Positions 1 through 8,445 of a DNA stretch of 64,000 nt are shown one piece after another. Below the pieces are notes generated by a model that searched no databases, was not told the DNA's origin, and was given only the letters and a program-made list of their open reading frames with translations. The translations under genes and the position numbers were made by a program. Numbering within the stretch: position 1 is the stretch's first letter; the number at the start of each line of letters is the position of its first letter. This stretch comes from DATCKG01 sp036562385 (GTDB taxonomy: Bacteria > Bacillota > Sulfobacillia > Symbiobacteriales > Symbiobacteriaceae). The DNA is taken from the NCBI GenBank assembly GCA_036562385.1, contig DATCKG010000025.1, forward strand, positions 1 through 64,000, written 5' to 3'.

Positions 1-932
1 AGGATCAGGTCGGCACCGGCCCGCTTGAAGGCCAGCATGGCCTCCATCACAATCCGGCGTTCGTCAATCCAGCCCCTGGCCGCAGCAGCCTTCACCATGG
101 CGAACTCTCCGGAGACGTTGTAGACCGCCACCGGCACCTGCACCGCCTCCCGCACCCGGTGCAGGATGTCCAGGTAGGCCAGGCCGGGCTTGACCATCAC
201 GATGTCGGCGCCTTCCTCCACATCCAGCGCCACTTCCCGGAGCGCCTCCCGGGCGTTGCCGGGATCCATCTGGTAGGACCGCCGGTCGCCGAAGGCCGGA
301 GCGCTGTCCGCGGCCTCACGGAACGGGCCGTAGAACGCGCTGGCGTACTTGGCGCTGTAGGCCATGATGGGCACGTCCGGGAACCCTTCCCGGTCCAGGG
401 CAGCCCGGATAGCTGCCACCCGTCCGTCCATCATGTCGCTGGGCGCCACCATGTCGGCTCCGGCCCGGGCGTGGGAGACGGCCATCCTGGCCAGCAGGTC
501 CAGGGTGGCGTCGTTATCCACCGTGTCGCCCTTGATGACGCCGCAGTGGCCGTGGCTAGTGTACTCGCACAGGCAGACGTCCGTGATCACGTACATCTCC
601 GGGAACCGGGCCTTGATCGCCCGGATCGCCTGCTGGACCACGCCCTGGTCGCTGTAACCCTCGCTGCCCAGTTCGTCCTTGGACTCGGGGAGGCCGAACA
701 GGATGCAGGCCTTGACGCCCAGTTTCAGCATCTCCTCGATCTCCCACAGGATCGAGTCCGGCGAGTAGTGATAGTTGCCGGGCATGGAGGTGATCTCTTC
801 CTTCAGACCCTTTCCGGGCGCCACGAAAAGGGGCAGGATCAGGTCATCCTTGGTGACGACGGTCTCCCGGACCATCCGACGGATGGTCTCGTTGCGCCGC
901 AGCCGGCGCGGGCGGTTCACGGGAAAGCCCAT
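1..932 (-). CDS. hemB: Porphobilinogen synthase (HemB), 3' end cut by window edge
   Basis: Condenses two 5-aminolevulinate molecules to porphobilinogen in heme synthesis. About 310 residues are visible, so only the last few should be missing. The zinc site is seen as C120, C122 and C130 (VCLCEYTSHGHC). The two Schiff-base lysines are K195 (AYSAKYAS) and K248 (MVKPGLAYLD). The ATG at 932 is preceded by an AGGAGGC-type site. It is the last visible gene of a six-gene heme operon and follows hemD closely. The three cysteines indicate a zinc-dependent enzyme rather than a magnesium-only type. Confidence 0.97.
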   Translation of the reverse strand, partial: MGFPVNRPRRLRRNETIRRMVRETVVTKDDLILPLFVAPGKGLKEEITSMPGNYHYSPDSILWEIEEMLKLGVKACILFGLPESKDELGSEGYSDQGVVQQAIRAIKARFPEMYVITDVCLCEYTSHGHCGVIKGDTVDNDATLDLLARMAVSHARAGADMVAPSDMMDGRVAAIRAALDREGFPDVPIMAYSAKYASAFYGPFREAADSAPAFGDRRSYQMDPGNAREALREVALDVEEGADIVMVKPGLAYLDILHRVREAVQVPVAVYNVSGEFAMVKAAAARGWIDERRIVMEAMLAFKRAGADLI

Positions 933-987
933 GGCTACTGCCTCCTTCTGAAACAACCGGCACGATGAAGTCCACGCATTCCGTTCG

Positions 988-1806
988 TCATGCTTCCTCT
1001 GCGAGTACATCCGCCACGATCGCATCCACCAGGCCCGCCATCGAGGCCTCCCGGGCCACCGCGTGCACGGTCAGGCCTGCTTCCTCTGCGGCCTTGCGGG
1101 TTTCCTGCCCGATGACAGCCACCCGCACCCCCGCCAGCGGCTCCTTGCCGCCCAGGAGGGAAAGCAGGTTCCGGACCGTCGAGCCGGAGGTAAAGGTTAC
1201 GTAGTCCACGGCCCCGGCAGCCAGGTCCGCCTTCAACCGCTCCACATCGCCACCGGCCGGCACGGTACGGTAGACCACCAGATCGTCGACAACGGCGCCC
1301 AGAGCCCGGATTCCCTCGGCGTGGGCGGGATCCGCCAGGTCACCCCGGGCCATCAGCACCCGGTCGCCGGGCTTCAGGTAGGGGCCCATGGCCTCCGGCA
1401 GCGCAGCCCCCCGGAACTCCCGGGGAATCACATCCACCCGGACGCCCCATTCGGCCAGAGCCCGGGCGGTGGTGGCACCCACCGCGGCCACCTTCAGACC
1501 GGCCAGGGCGGTGGCGTCGTAGCCCTTCTCCCGAAGCCGGCCCATGAAAAACCGTGCCCCGTTGGGGCTGGTGATCACCAGCCACTGGTAACGATCCAGG
1601 GCCGCAATGGCCTCGTCCACCGGATCCCAGGACGCAGGCGGTCCGAAAGCGATCACCGGAAAGACATATGCCTCCCCGCCCAGGGCTTCGATCCGCTCCA
1701 CCAGCGCCGCGGCCTGTTCCCGGGCACGGGTCACCAGAATCCGCTTCCCTGCCAGCGGCTTCTCACCCGTTGCCGGCCGGTTCCGCTGTTGTTCCTGTCC
1801 GCTCAT
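988..1806 (-). CDS. hemD: Uroporphyrinogen-III synthase (HemD)
   Basis: Cyclises hydroxymethylbilane to uroporphyrinogen III with inversion of ring D. The 272-residue protein has the two-lobed HemD pattern: an N-terminal KRILVTRAREQA strand, a VITSPNGARFF segment near residue 90, and a C-terminal VDYVTFTSGSTVRN followed by VAVIGQETRKAAEE. HemD family sequence is poorly conserved, but the position between hemC and hemB is decisive. Two starts compete. ATG 1815 overlaps the upstream stop as ATGA but its GGAG touches the start codon. ATG 1806 has GGAG nine bases upstream and is preferred. Confidence 0.93.
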   Translation of the reverse strand: MSGQEQQRNRPATGEKPLAGKRILVTRAREQAAALVERIEALGGEAYVFPVIAFGPPASWDPVDEAIAALDRYQWLVITSPNGARFFMGRLREKGYDATALAGLKVAAVGATTARALAEWGVRVDVIPREFRGAALPEAMGPYLKPGDRVLMARGDLADPAHAEGIRALGAVVDDLVVYRTVPAGGDVERLKADLAAGAVDYVTFTSGSTVRNLLSLLGGKEPLAGVRVAVIGQETRKAAEEAGLTVHAVAREASMAGLVDAIVADVLAEEA

Positions 1807-1811
1807 CTCCG

Positions 1812-2186
1812 TCATCTCCGTTTCTGAGGCAGGCCGGCTGACTGCAAAATACCCAGTTCCGCAAGCCCCACCGCCACCAGCACGGTCACAACGTGCATCA
1901 AGACGGACATCCGGCCCAGCCCCACCCATGCGCCCACCAGGAAGACCATGGCCGCCACCCACAGCAACGTCCCGCCGGCGGCCCGGGACAGCCGGACCGC
2001 CGCCAGCACGATGCCAGCCAGGGCCAGCAGGCCGGACCCGATGTGCAGGCTCATGGGGCTCGTCCAGAGGCCAAAGCGGGCGATCAGGGCCAGAATCAGG
2101 GCGATCGCGGCACCGACCCGTTCCGCCATGTGCCCGTACCGCAGCAGCAGATCCACCTGGTGTGGCGGCGTCGTTTCCGGGCGCAT
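1812..2186 (-). CDS. Four-helix integral membrane protein of unknown function in the heme operon
   Basis: Not recognised as a named family. The 124-residue protein has a short charged N-terminus (MRPETTPPHQV) and about four hydrophobic segments, roughly residues 22-38, 46-62, 72-86 and 90-108, ending in a basic tail. It begins about 11 bases after the hemC stop, and its end meets the hemD start region, so it is co-transcribed with heme genes. GAGGTGAT, an excellent match to the 16S anti-Shine-Dalgarno sequence, lies 8 bases before ATG 2186; ATG 2192 is the alternative. A role in heme or cytochrome assembly is inferred only from position. Confidence 0.75.
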   Translation of the reverse strand: MRPETTPPHQVDLLLRYGHMAERVGAAIALILALIARFGLWTSPMSLHIGSGLLALAGIVLAAVRLSRAAGGTLLWVAAMVFLVGAWVGLGRMSVLMHVVTVLVAVGLAELGILQSAGLPQKRR

Positions 2187-2196
2187 CCTCATCACC

Positions 2197-3114
2197 TCAC
2201 CGGAGGGCCTCCAGAATCCTGCGGCCGCCGTGGTCCAGCAGCCACTGGGCCACCGCTTCGCCGAGCTGCTCCGGAGCATCCGCGGGGCCTTCCGCAGCGT
2301 GGCGGATCACCTGGGAGCCGTCGGGCGCCGCGATCAGCCCCTGCAGCCGGAGACTGTCGCCCCGGCGCTCCGCCAGGACGCCCACGGGCACCTGGCAGCC
2401 TCCCTGCAGTTTGGCCAGCAGGGCCCGCTCGGCCCGCACCTCCACGGCAGCCGCCTCGTCATGGATCCGGGCCACCATCTGCCCGATGGCGTCGTCCCCG
2501 GCCCGTATCTCGATGGCCAGGGCGCCCTGCCCCGGCGCCGGAAGGCAGATCGCCGGGTCCAGGTACTCGGTGATCCGGTGGGCCAGCCCCATCCGCTGCA
2601 AGCCGGCTGCGGCCATCACCAGCGCGTCCACCTGGCCCTCGTCCAGCTTCCGCAGGCGAGTATCCACGTTTCCCCGGATCGGTACATACTCCAGATCCGG
2701 CCGCATCGCCCGGAACTGGGCCAGCCGCCGCAGGCTGGAGGTTCCCACCCGGGCCCCCGGCGGCAGGTCGGCCAGGCGCCGCCCATCCCGGGTGATCAGC
2801 ACGTCCCGGGGATCCTCCCGCTGGGGTACACATCCCAGCTTCAGTCCCTCGGGCAACTCGGTGGGCATATCCTTGAGGCTGTGGACCGCGATGTCAGCCC
2901 TGCCGTCCAGCAGGGCTTCCTCCAGTTCCTTGGTGAACAGCCCCTTGCCTCCGATCTGGCTGAGGGCCACGTTCAGCACTTTATCTCCCGTGGTTTTGAA
3001 CGTCACGATGTCAAATGCAACGTCGGGACAGACCTCCCGCAACCGGTCCACTACCCAGCGGGTCTGGGTCAGGGCCAGCTGGGAGCCCCGGGTTGCAACC
3101 CGAACCACTGTCAC
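2197..3114 (-). CDS. hemC: Hydroxymethylbilane synthase (porphobilinogen deaminase, HemC)
   Basis: Polymerises four porphobilinogens to hydroxymethylbilane. At 305 residues it has normal family length. The dipyrromethane cofactor is attached to C240 in LQGGCQVPVG. The catalytic aspartate lies in HSLKDMPTELP near residue 82. Substrate-binding arginines are present in GTSSLRRLAQ and RGNVDTRL. It lies between the HemX/CcsA-like gene and the unknown membrane protein, in the same orientation, within the hemA-to-hemB operon. Confidence 0.97.
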   Translation of the reverse strand: MTVVRVATRGSQLALTQTRWVVDRLREVCPDVAFDIVTFKTTGDKVLNVALSQIGGKGLFTKELEEALLDGRADIAVHSLKDMPTELPEGLKLGCVPQREDPRDVLITRDGRRLADLPPGARVGTSSLRRLAQFRAMRPDLEYVPIRGNVDTRLRKLDEGQVDALVMAAAGLQRMGLAHRITEYLDPAICLPAPGQGALAIEIRAGDDAIGQMVARIHDEAAAVEVRAERALLAKLQGGCQVPVGVLAERRGDSLRLQGLIAAPDGSQVIRHAAEGPADAPEQLGEAVAQWLLDHGGRRILEALR

Positions 3115-3140
3115 AGGCTTGCCTCCTCGTGGCTGGCGAT

Positions 3141-3965
3141 CTACACGCCGTACCGGTGCATGTAGGAGAGCGCGTTGACCACCAGGTAGTTAATCAGCAA
3201 TCCGGCCATGCCGATCACCGACCACCAGGCGGCCCAGCGGCCGCCCCATCCCCGTAGGTTGCGCATCAGCAGGTAGCCGGCGTACACGAGCCAGATGAGC
3301 ACGGTAAAGACCACCTTCGGGTCCCACCGCCAGGGCTGCTGCCAGAGCCCCTGAGCAAAGGCGATGCCCACCGCCATGCCAATGGTCAGCAGCAGAAAGC
3401 CCACATACACAAAGCGTCCACCCCAGAGGTCCAGGGACTCCAAGGAGGGAAGCCGGTAGTAGATCGGTCCCCAGCGCTTTACCCGCAGGTTCCGCTCCTG
3501 CAGAAGGTACAGCCCGGCCGACACAAAGGACGCGGCCAGAAAGCCGTACCCCAGCAGCATCACACCGACATGCCAGCCCACCAGGCTTCCGGGCAGATGA
3601 TGCAGCCCCAAACTTTCATGGGCGGCTCCCCACTGGGCAACGCCAGCCACCTGCAGCACTGCGATCAACGGCAGGAGGAACGGGCCGGCCGTCTGGTTCT
3701 CCCGGAGCACCTCGATCAGCACGTGGACGCCGACCAGAAACCAGGTAAAGAGAAACGCGAATTCAAATCGGGTGTAAACCGGCATCCTGCCGGTGTAGGC
3801 CAGCAGCAGCACCAGGGTGGTGCTGTGAGCCGCCCACGAAACCCGGGTGGCACACCGTGCCACGGCCTCGTACCCATGGCGGAACACACAGAGCAGATGG
3901 GAGATGGCAGAGAGGGTATACAGAGCAGCGGTGGCGGCCAGCAGCGTTCCAAGCAAGCTGCCCAC
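3141..3965 (-). CDS. HemX/CcsA-like cytochrome c assembly membrane protein
   Basis: A 274-residue polytopic protein with about eight membrane helices. It belongs to the CcsA/CcmC/HemX superfamily (cytochrome C assembly protein). The tryptophan-rich loop WQQPWRWDPK near residues 212-221 is the family heme-handling motif, and conserved histidines occur near H105, H122 and H133. In Bacillus, HemX sits next to hemA and lowers HemA levels; a heme-handling role is equally possible. The GTG start at 3965 has GGGAGGG upstream and lies only a few bases after the hemA stop. Whether it acts on HemA or on cytochrome c maturation cannot be decided from sequence. Confidence 0.88.
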   Translation of the reverse strand: MGSLLGTLLAATAALYTLSAISHLLCVFRHGYEAVARCATRVSWAAHSTTLVLLLAYTGRMPVYTRFEFAFLFTWFLVGVHVLIEVLRENQTAGPFLLPLIAVLQVAGVAQWGAAHESLGLHHLPGSLVGWHVGVMLLGYGFLAASFVSAGLYLLQERNLRVKRWGPIYYRLPSLESLDLWGGRFVYVGFLLLTIGMAVGIAFAQGLWQQPWRWDPKVVFTVLIWLVYAGYLLMRNLRGWGGRWAAWWSVIGMAGLLINYLVVNALSYMHRYGV

Positions 3966-3968
3966 CCT

Positions 3969-5270
3969 TTACCCTCCCCCTTCCTCCAGTACCGGCTCAC
4001 CCTTGGTCAGGGGCAAGTCGAACAGGCGGGCCACGGTTTGAATGGCCAGATCGGCCTTCCCTTCGTCCGCCATCCCTTTCAGCCGCTGTGTGGGATCGTT
4101 CAGGATCTTGTTCACCAGGCTGACTGACATGGCCTCAATCACAGCCCGCTCCCGCTCGGTCAGATTCGGCAACCGGTTGAACGTACGGGCCAGTTCCCGC
4201 TGGCGGATGGCCTCGATCTTGTCACGCAGTTGACGGATGGTGGGCACCACTTCCAGGGAGGCTGTCCACGACCGGAACCGGGCTGCCTCCTCCTGAATGA
4301 TTCGCTCCACCCGTTTTGCCTCTTCCGCCCGCTCCTGCAGGTTCGCGGCCACCACAGCCTGCAGGTCATCGATGTCATACAGAAAAACGCCGTCCAGGGA
4401 GCCCACCTGCGGGTCGATATCCCGGGGAACGGCAATGTCAAACAGGAACACAGGCCGCCCCCTCCGGTGCCGCAGCGCCTCGGCCACCATCGGAGCCGTC
4501 AGCACATATCCCGGGCTGGCGGTACTGGAGATCACCACGTCCACCTGCTGCAACCTCAGCGGCACCTCGTCCATCGAAACGGCGATGCCGCCGACCTCCC
4601 GGGCCAAATCCTGGGCCCGCTCCAGGGTACGATTGGCGATGATGATCTCCCGGACGCCGCTGGCCTGAAGGTGGCGCACCGTTAGCTTCGCCGTATCGCC
4701 GGCGCCAATGGCCATGCAGCGGCATCCGCTGAGGGTGCGGAAGACTTTTTTCGCCAGTTCCACAGCCGCGTAGCTGACCGACACGGCATTCTGGCCGATC
4801 CGGGTCTCCGTTTGAGCCCTCTTGCCCACGGCAATGGCTTGCTCGAAGAGTTGGTGCAGCACCTTGCCCACCGTGCCGGCCTGGGTCGAATTCCGGTAGG
4901 CATCCCGGACCTGGCCCAGAATCTGCGTTTCACCGATGACCATGGAGTCCAGGCCACAGGCCACCCGAAAGAGATGGACCACCGCATCCATGCCGACATG
5001 CTGGTACAGATACGGGCGCAGCCCTTCCGGATCGGGGAAGTGGCCCAGTTCGGCCAGAAACTGGGTGAGCTGGGCGCAGGTCTGCCGAGCGTCCTGCCCC
5101 ACCGCGTAAACCTCCGTCCTGTTGCATGTGGACAGGAGGACGCTTTCCGACACGCCCAGCCCCTTCAGCCGCTCCAGGGTCGCCGGCAGGGCCGCAGGGG
5201 GTATGGCCAGTACCTCCCGGATTTCCACAGGCGCAGTCTTATGGTTGAGGCCGATCATGACGATTTGCAC
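3969..5270 (-). CDS. hemA: Glutamyl-tRNA reductase (HemA)
   Basis: Reduces glutamyl-tRNA(Glu) to glutamate-1-semialdehyde with NADPH, the committed step of C5-pathway heme synthesis. The protein has 433 residues. The N-terminal catalytic domain carries GLNHKTAPVEIRE and the thioester cysteine C49 in LLSTCNRTEVYAV. The nucleotide-binding domain carries GAGDTAKLTVRHL, and a C-terminal helical dimerisation domain follows. It starts with GTG at 5270, with GGAG ten bases upstream. It is first in the heme operon, so its upstream region should carry the operon promoter; the visible inverted repeat at 5331-5346 is a candidate control site. Confidence 0.97.
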   Translation of the reverse strand: MQIVMIGLNHKTAPVEIREVLAIPPAALPATLERLKGLGVSESVLLSTCNRTEVYAVGQDARQTCAQLTQFLAELGHFPDPEGLRPYLYQHVGMDAVVHLFRVACGLDSMVIGETQILGQVRDAYRNSTQAGTVGKVLHQLFEQAIAVGKRAQTETRIGQNAVSVSYAAVELAKKVFRTLSGCRCMAIGAGDTAKLTVRHLQASGVREIIIANRTLERAQDLAREVGGIAVSMDEVPLRLQQVDVVISSTASPGYVLTAPMVAEALRHRRGRPVFLFDIAVPRDIDPQVGSLDGVFLYDIDDLQAVVAANLQERAEEAKRVERIIQEEAARFRSWTASLEVVPTIRQLRDKIEAIRQRELARTFNRLPNLTERERAVIEAMSVSLVNKILNDPTQRLKGMADEGKADLAIQTVARLFDLPLTKGEPVLEEGGG

Positions 5271-5529
5271 GGCAGGTCACTCCGCATGGATCATCCTTAC
5301 GATAAAGCGATCGAAGTCGATTGGTTCGCCAGACTACTCCTAGTCTACTGATCCAAAGGGATCCAATCAATCAAATTCCTTCTGGTTCCGTTGTTTCATC
5401 CAGGAAGAGCATACCGGTACCGGATGATCCATGACAATCGGCCCAAGCATGGAAATCAGAATAGACCAAAGGTACTATTCAGCCGATCATCGCTGGACGG
5501 GCCCGGAATGAGTCCTCCTGAACAAAGCT
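5271..5529. other. Intergenic region upstream of hemA
   Basis: No gene is supported here. On the minus strand it should hold the heme-operon promoter. No good -35/-10 pair was found, only loose matches around 5300-5380. The one clear structure is the inverted repeat at 5331-5346. Confidence 0.5.
5331..5346. promoter_or_regulatory. Inverted repeat upstream of hemA, possible operator
   Basis: AGACTA-CTCC-TAGTCT is a perfect 6-base inverted repeat with a 4-base spacer, about 60 bases before the hemA start. It could be a repressor site or a short RNA hairpin. No regulator is assigned. Confidence 0.35.
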
Positions 5530-5553
5530 GAGGGCGCCCCGGCAGGCGCCCTC
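5530..5553 (-). terminator. Terminator hairpin after the Liv/flavoprotein operon
   Basis: A perfect 9-bp stem (GAGGGCGCC/GGCGCCCTC) with a 6-base loop lies about 70 bases beyond the flavoprotein stop codon. The following minus-strand tract (AGCTTTGTTC) is only moderately T-rich. Confidence 0.7.
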
Positions 5554-5624
5554 TTCGTACTACGGAAGACTGCGGCCCCGACCGGCCCCGACTCCGTTGC
5601 CGGCCCGACCAGCGCAACCAGCGG

Positions 5625-6821
5625 TTACCTGCCCCGTTCCGCCTCTTCCGACTCGTTCAGGGCAGCGCGTGCCAGAGCCGCCAGGGCCGCATCCTCCATG
5701 GGCGGGTTGGAGGTACCGGCCCGGATGTCCCGGTAGTACCGTTCCAGGGGCAGCGTCCGGGTGAGCCCCGCAATCCCCGCCACCCGCATGGCCCGGTCTG
5801 CGATCCGCAAGGCGGCGTTGACGGCCAATATCTTCACGGCGCCCAGCAGGGGAACCAGTTCGGGCCGCCGGTCCGGCTCCTCGTCCCACCGCTGCGCCAC
5901 GGTGTAAAGGGCCGACCGGGCAGCCAGCAGGTCTGCTTCGATCTCCCCCAGCAGGGCCTGGATATGGGGCAGGTCGGCGATGGGCCCCGGCAGCGTGTTG
6001 GGGCGCCGGTGACGGGCATAGGTCAGGGCCGTATCCCGGGCTGCACGGGCAATGCCCAGATAGGTGGCCGGAATGTGCAGCACCCAGGCCGCCCCCGCCG
6101 CCTTTCCCATCTGATCCGTCTCCCCCTGGCCGAAGGGCTCCACCAGAGCCTCCGGCGGCAGGCAGACCTCCTTCAGCACCAGGTCGTGGCTCCCGGTGGC
6201 CCGCATACCCAGCGCATCCCATGTCTCCTCCACGGTCACCCCCGGCGTGTCCATGGGCACCAGGAACCAGCCGCCCCCCGGCTGTCCCTCGATGCTGGCC
6301 GAGACAATGGCATAGTCCAGCACCGGCGCCAGGGAGACAAACGACTTTCGCCCGTTCAGCACCCAGGAACCATGCACCATCCTGGCAACGGTGGTGGGGC
6401 GGCCGCCCCGGGAGGGACTGCCGGTCTCTACTTCGCTGGCCGCCGAATTGATCAGGGCGCCTTTCTCCGCGACCTCTCGCAAAATCCGCTCCAGGGTCGC
6501 TTCCGGCCACGGCCGCGCTTCCGCCAGCTTGCCCACCACCGCCAGGTGCCAGCCGATGGCCAGTGCCGTCGACCCATCCCCCCGGGCCAGCCGTTCCTGG
6601 GCCAGCAGCGTCTCCGTCAGCGTCGCCCCGGCCCCGCCGTAGGCCTCCGGGACCGTCAGGCGACTGTAGCCGCTGGCCCGCAGCCGGTCGAAGTGTTCGT
6701 ACGGAAAGGTGTTCTCCCGGTCGTGGATCGCTGCCCCCGGGGCGAAGCTGTCGGCTAGCTCCGCAGCCAGGCGGACGAAGCGTTCCTGCCGGGAGGTGCG
6801 GATGAACAAGTCGTGATTCAT
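5625..6821 (-). CDS. Acyl-CoA dehydrogenase-fold flavoprotein (DszC/SfnB-like branch)
   Basis: A 398-residue member of the acyl-CoA dehydrogenase superfamily: N-terminal helical domain, beta domain with SAASEVETGSPSRGG and GSWVLNGRKSFVSLAP, and C-terminal helical bundle. The C-terminal signature reads LERYYRDIRAGTSNPPMED, not the usual acyl-CoA dehydrogenase motif with its catalytic glutamate (YEGT). This pattern is common in DszC/SfnB-type flavin monooxygenases, so oxygenation of an imported compound is as likely as acyl-CoA oxidation. The start at 6821 overlaps the livF stop by 4 bases, which ties it to the Liv-type importer. The substrate is unknown. Confidence 0.85.
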   Translation of the reverse strand: MNHDLFIRTSRQERFVRLAAELADSFAPGAAIHDRENTFPYEHFDRLRASGYSRLTVPEAYGGAGATLTETLLAQERLARGDGSTALAIGWHLAVVGKLAEARPWPEATLERILREVAEKGALINSAASEVETGSPSRGGRPTTVARMVHGSWVLNGRKSFVSLAPVLDYAIVSASIEGQPGGGWFLVPMDTPGVTVEETWDALGMRATGSHDLVLKEVCLPPEALVEPFGQGETDQMGKAAGAAWVLHIPATYLGIARAARDTALTYARHRRPNTLPGPIADLPHIQALLGEIEADLLAARSALYTVAQRWDEEPDRRPELVPLLGAVKILAVNAALRIADRAMRVAGIAGLTRTLPLERYYRDIRAGTSNPPMEDAALAALARAALNESEEAERGR

Positions 6822-7540
6822 GCCGTCTTCCCTCCCAGGTAGGCGCTTTCCACCCGAGGATCCGCCAACAGATCCCCCGCGTTTCCGGAAAGAAGAATCC
6901 TTCCTGTCTGCAGCACATAGCCCCGGTGAGCAATCTGCAAGGCCGCCCGTGCGTTTTGCTCTACCATGAGGACGCTCATTCCCTGAGCGTTTACCTGCTG
7001 GATCAGTTCCAGCACCCGATCCACCCAGAGGGGCGAAAGCCCCATGGTGGGTTCATCCATGCAGATCAACCGTGGTCGACCCATGAGGGCTCGAGCCATG
7101 GCAACCATCTGCTGCTCCCCGCCCGACAGCGTCCCGGCGGTCTGGTTCAATCGCTCCGCCACCCGGGGAAAGAGAGTGAGGACTCGCTCCAAGTCCTCGG
7201 CCACGGCGCGCCGGTCCGACCGAAGATAGGCACCCATCAGCAGGTTCTCCCGCACCGTCATGAACGGAAACAGTCGGCGCCCTTCCGGCACCGATCCCAG
7301 GCCCCAGGCGATGCGCCGGGGCGTGGGCCAGTGGCTAGCATCGGCCCCGCCCAGGAATACCCGGCCCTGGCGGGGCCGCACCAACCCCAGGATTACCTTC
7401 AGGGCCGTGGACTTGCCCGAGGCGTTGCCTCCCAGCAGGCAGGTAATCTCCCCCTCCTGCACCGCCAGATTTACCCCGAAGTGGACTTGCACGGGACCAT
7501 AAAAGGTTTCTATCTGCTGTAATTCTAAAATGAAAGCCAT
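6818..7540 (-). CDS. livF: Branched-chain amino acid-type ABC transporter ATPase LivF
   Basis: ATP-hydrolysing subunit of a HAAT-family importer, 240 residues. Walker A is present in the variant form GGNASGKST, the signature is LSGGEQQ, and Walker B is RLICMDEPTMGLSP, followed by a VLMVEQNARAAL H-loop region typical of LivF. ATG 7540 has GGAGG nine bases upstream, which rejects the longer reading frame that starts inside livG. It lies between livG and the flavoprotein gene in one minus-strand operon. Confidence 0.94.
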   Translation of the reverse strand: MAFILELQQIETFYGPVQVHFGVNLAVQEGEITCLLGGNASGKSTALKVILGLVRPRQGRVFLGGADASHWPTPRRIAWGLGSVPEGRRLFPFMTVRENLLMGAYLRSDRRAVAEDLERVLTLFPRVAERLNQTAGTLSGGEQQMVAMARALMGRPRLICMDEPTMGLSPLWVDRVLELIQQVNAQGMSVLMVEQNARAALQIAHRGYVLQTGRILLSGNAGDLLADPRVESAYLGGKTA

Positions 7541-7553
7541 GAATGCCACCTCC

Positions 7554-8423
7554 TCACTGGGCCAGGGCGCCGAAGGCTCCCTGTGCCCCCAGGGCCGCCT
7601 CGCCCGGCGCCTGGGGCCGGGCCTTGCCCACGTACGCCTCCACCAACCGGGGATCCCGGCGGACTTCCTCCGGTGTCCCGGAAACCAGCACTTGGCCGGC
7701 ATCCAGGGCATATACCCGGTGAGAGGCAGCCATTACCAGTTCCAATTTATGTTCAATCAGCAGGATCGTCTGACCCCGCTGCTGCAGGAGCCGGATCACT
7801 TCCAGCATCTCCGCCGTCTCCGTGGGATTCATCCCCGCTGTGGGCTCATCCAAGAGCAGCAAGCGAGGCCGCAGGGCCAGGGCCCGGGCCAGTTCCGTCC
7901 GCCGGCGGTTGGCATACGACAGCGAATAGGCTGGCTGGTGCAGTCGGGGAAGCAGTCGGTCCCCAAAAAGGGAAAGGATCTCCTTCGCCTCTTCAATCAA
8001 CTCTGCTTCCCGACGGCGCAGCGCCCGGGGCTGAAGTACCGCCTGCACGGTCTCCCTAATGGCGTTTCCTACGTCTCCCAATACACCCGGCCTGTTCATT
8101 TCGGCCTGCAGCCGGGCATGGGCGCCTAGCAGCACGTTCTCCAGAACCGTAAGGCTGCCAAAGACCCGGCCGTTTTGGAACGTACGGGCCACGCCCCTGG
8201 CAGCCACCTGGTGGGCGGGCAGCCCGTCGATCCGCTCCCCGTTCAGACGGATCTCCCCAGCGTCGGGCCGCTCGGCCCCGGCAATCAGGTGAAACAGCGT
8301 TGTCTTGCCGGCGCCATTGGGGCCGATGATGCTGACGGTCTCTCCCTCCCTTACGGTGAGGGAGACCCCTCGGACCACTTCGATCCCCCCAAAGCGCTTG
8401 GTGAGGCCCGTTACCGTGAGCAT
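7554..8423 (-). CDS. livG: Branched-chain amino acid-type ABC transporter ATPase LivG
   Basis: Second ATPase of the importer, 289 residues. Walker A is GPNGAGKTT, Walker B is PRLLLLDEPTAGMNP, and ILLIEHKLELVM is the LivG-type H-loop. The canonical LSGGQ signature is replaced by YSLSYANRRRTELARAL. LivG proteins usually read LSYGQQR, so the signature is divergent here and worth noting. A Pro/Ala-rich tail after residue 265 extends past the usual end. It starts 23 bases after the fused permease gene. Confidence 0.93.
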   Translation of the reverse strand: MLTVTGLTKRFGGIEVVRGVSLTVREGETVSIIGPNGAGKTTLFHLIAGAERPDAGEIRLNGERIDGLPAHQVAARGVARTFQNGRVFGSLTVLENVLLGAHARLQAEMNRPGVLGDVGNAIRETVQAVLQPRALRRREAELIEEAKEILSLFGDRLLPRLHQPAYSLSYANRRRTELARALALRPRLLLLDEPTAGMNPTETAEMLEVIRLLQQRGQTILLIEHKLELVMAASHRVYALDAGQVLVSGTPEEVRRDPRLVEAYVGKARPQAPGEAALGAQGAFGALAQ

Positions 8424-8445
8424 GGGGTCGTTCCTCCTTTCTGGA

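Noticed and set aside
988..1962. Longer hemD frame starting at 1962
   Set aside because: It would overlap the membrane protein gene by 150 bases, and the extra residues are Gly/Arg-rich antisense-like sequence.
5560..6933. 457-codon minus-strand frame covering the flavoprotein gene
   Set aside because: Gly/Arg/Pro-rich composition and no domain; it is a shadow frame of the flavoprotein at 5625-6821.
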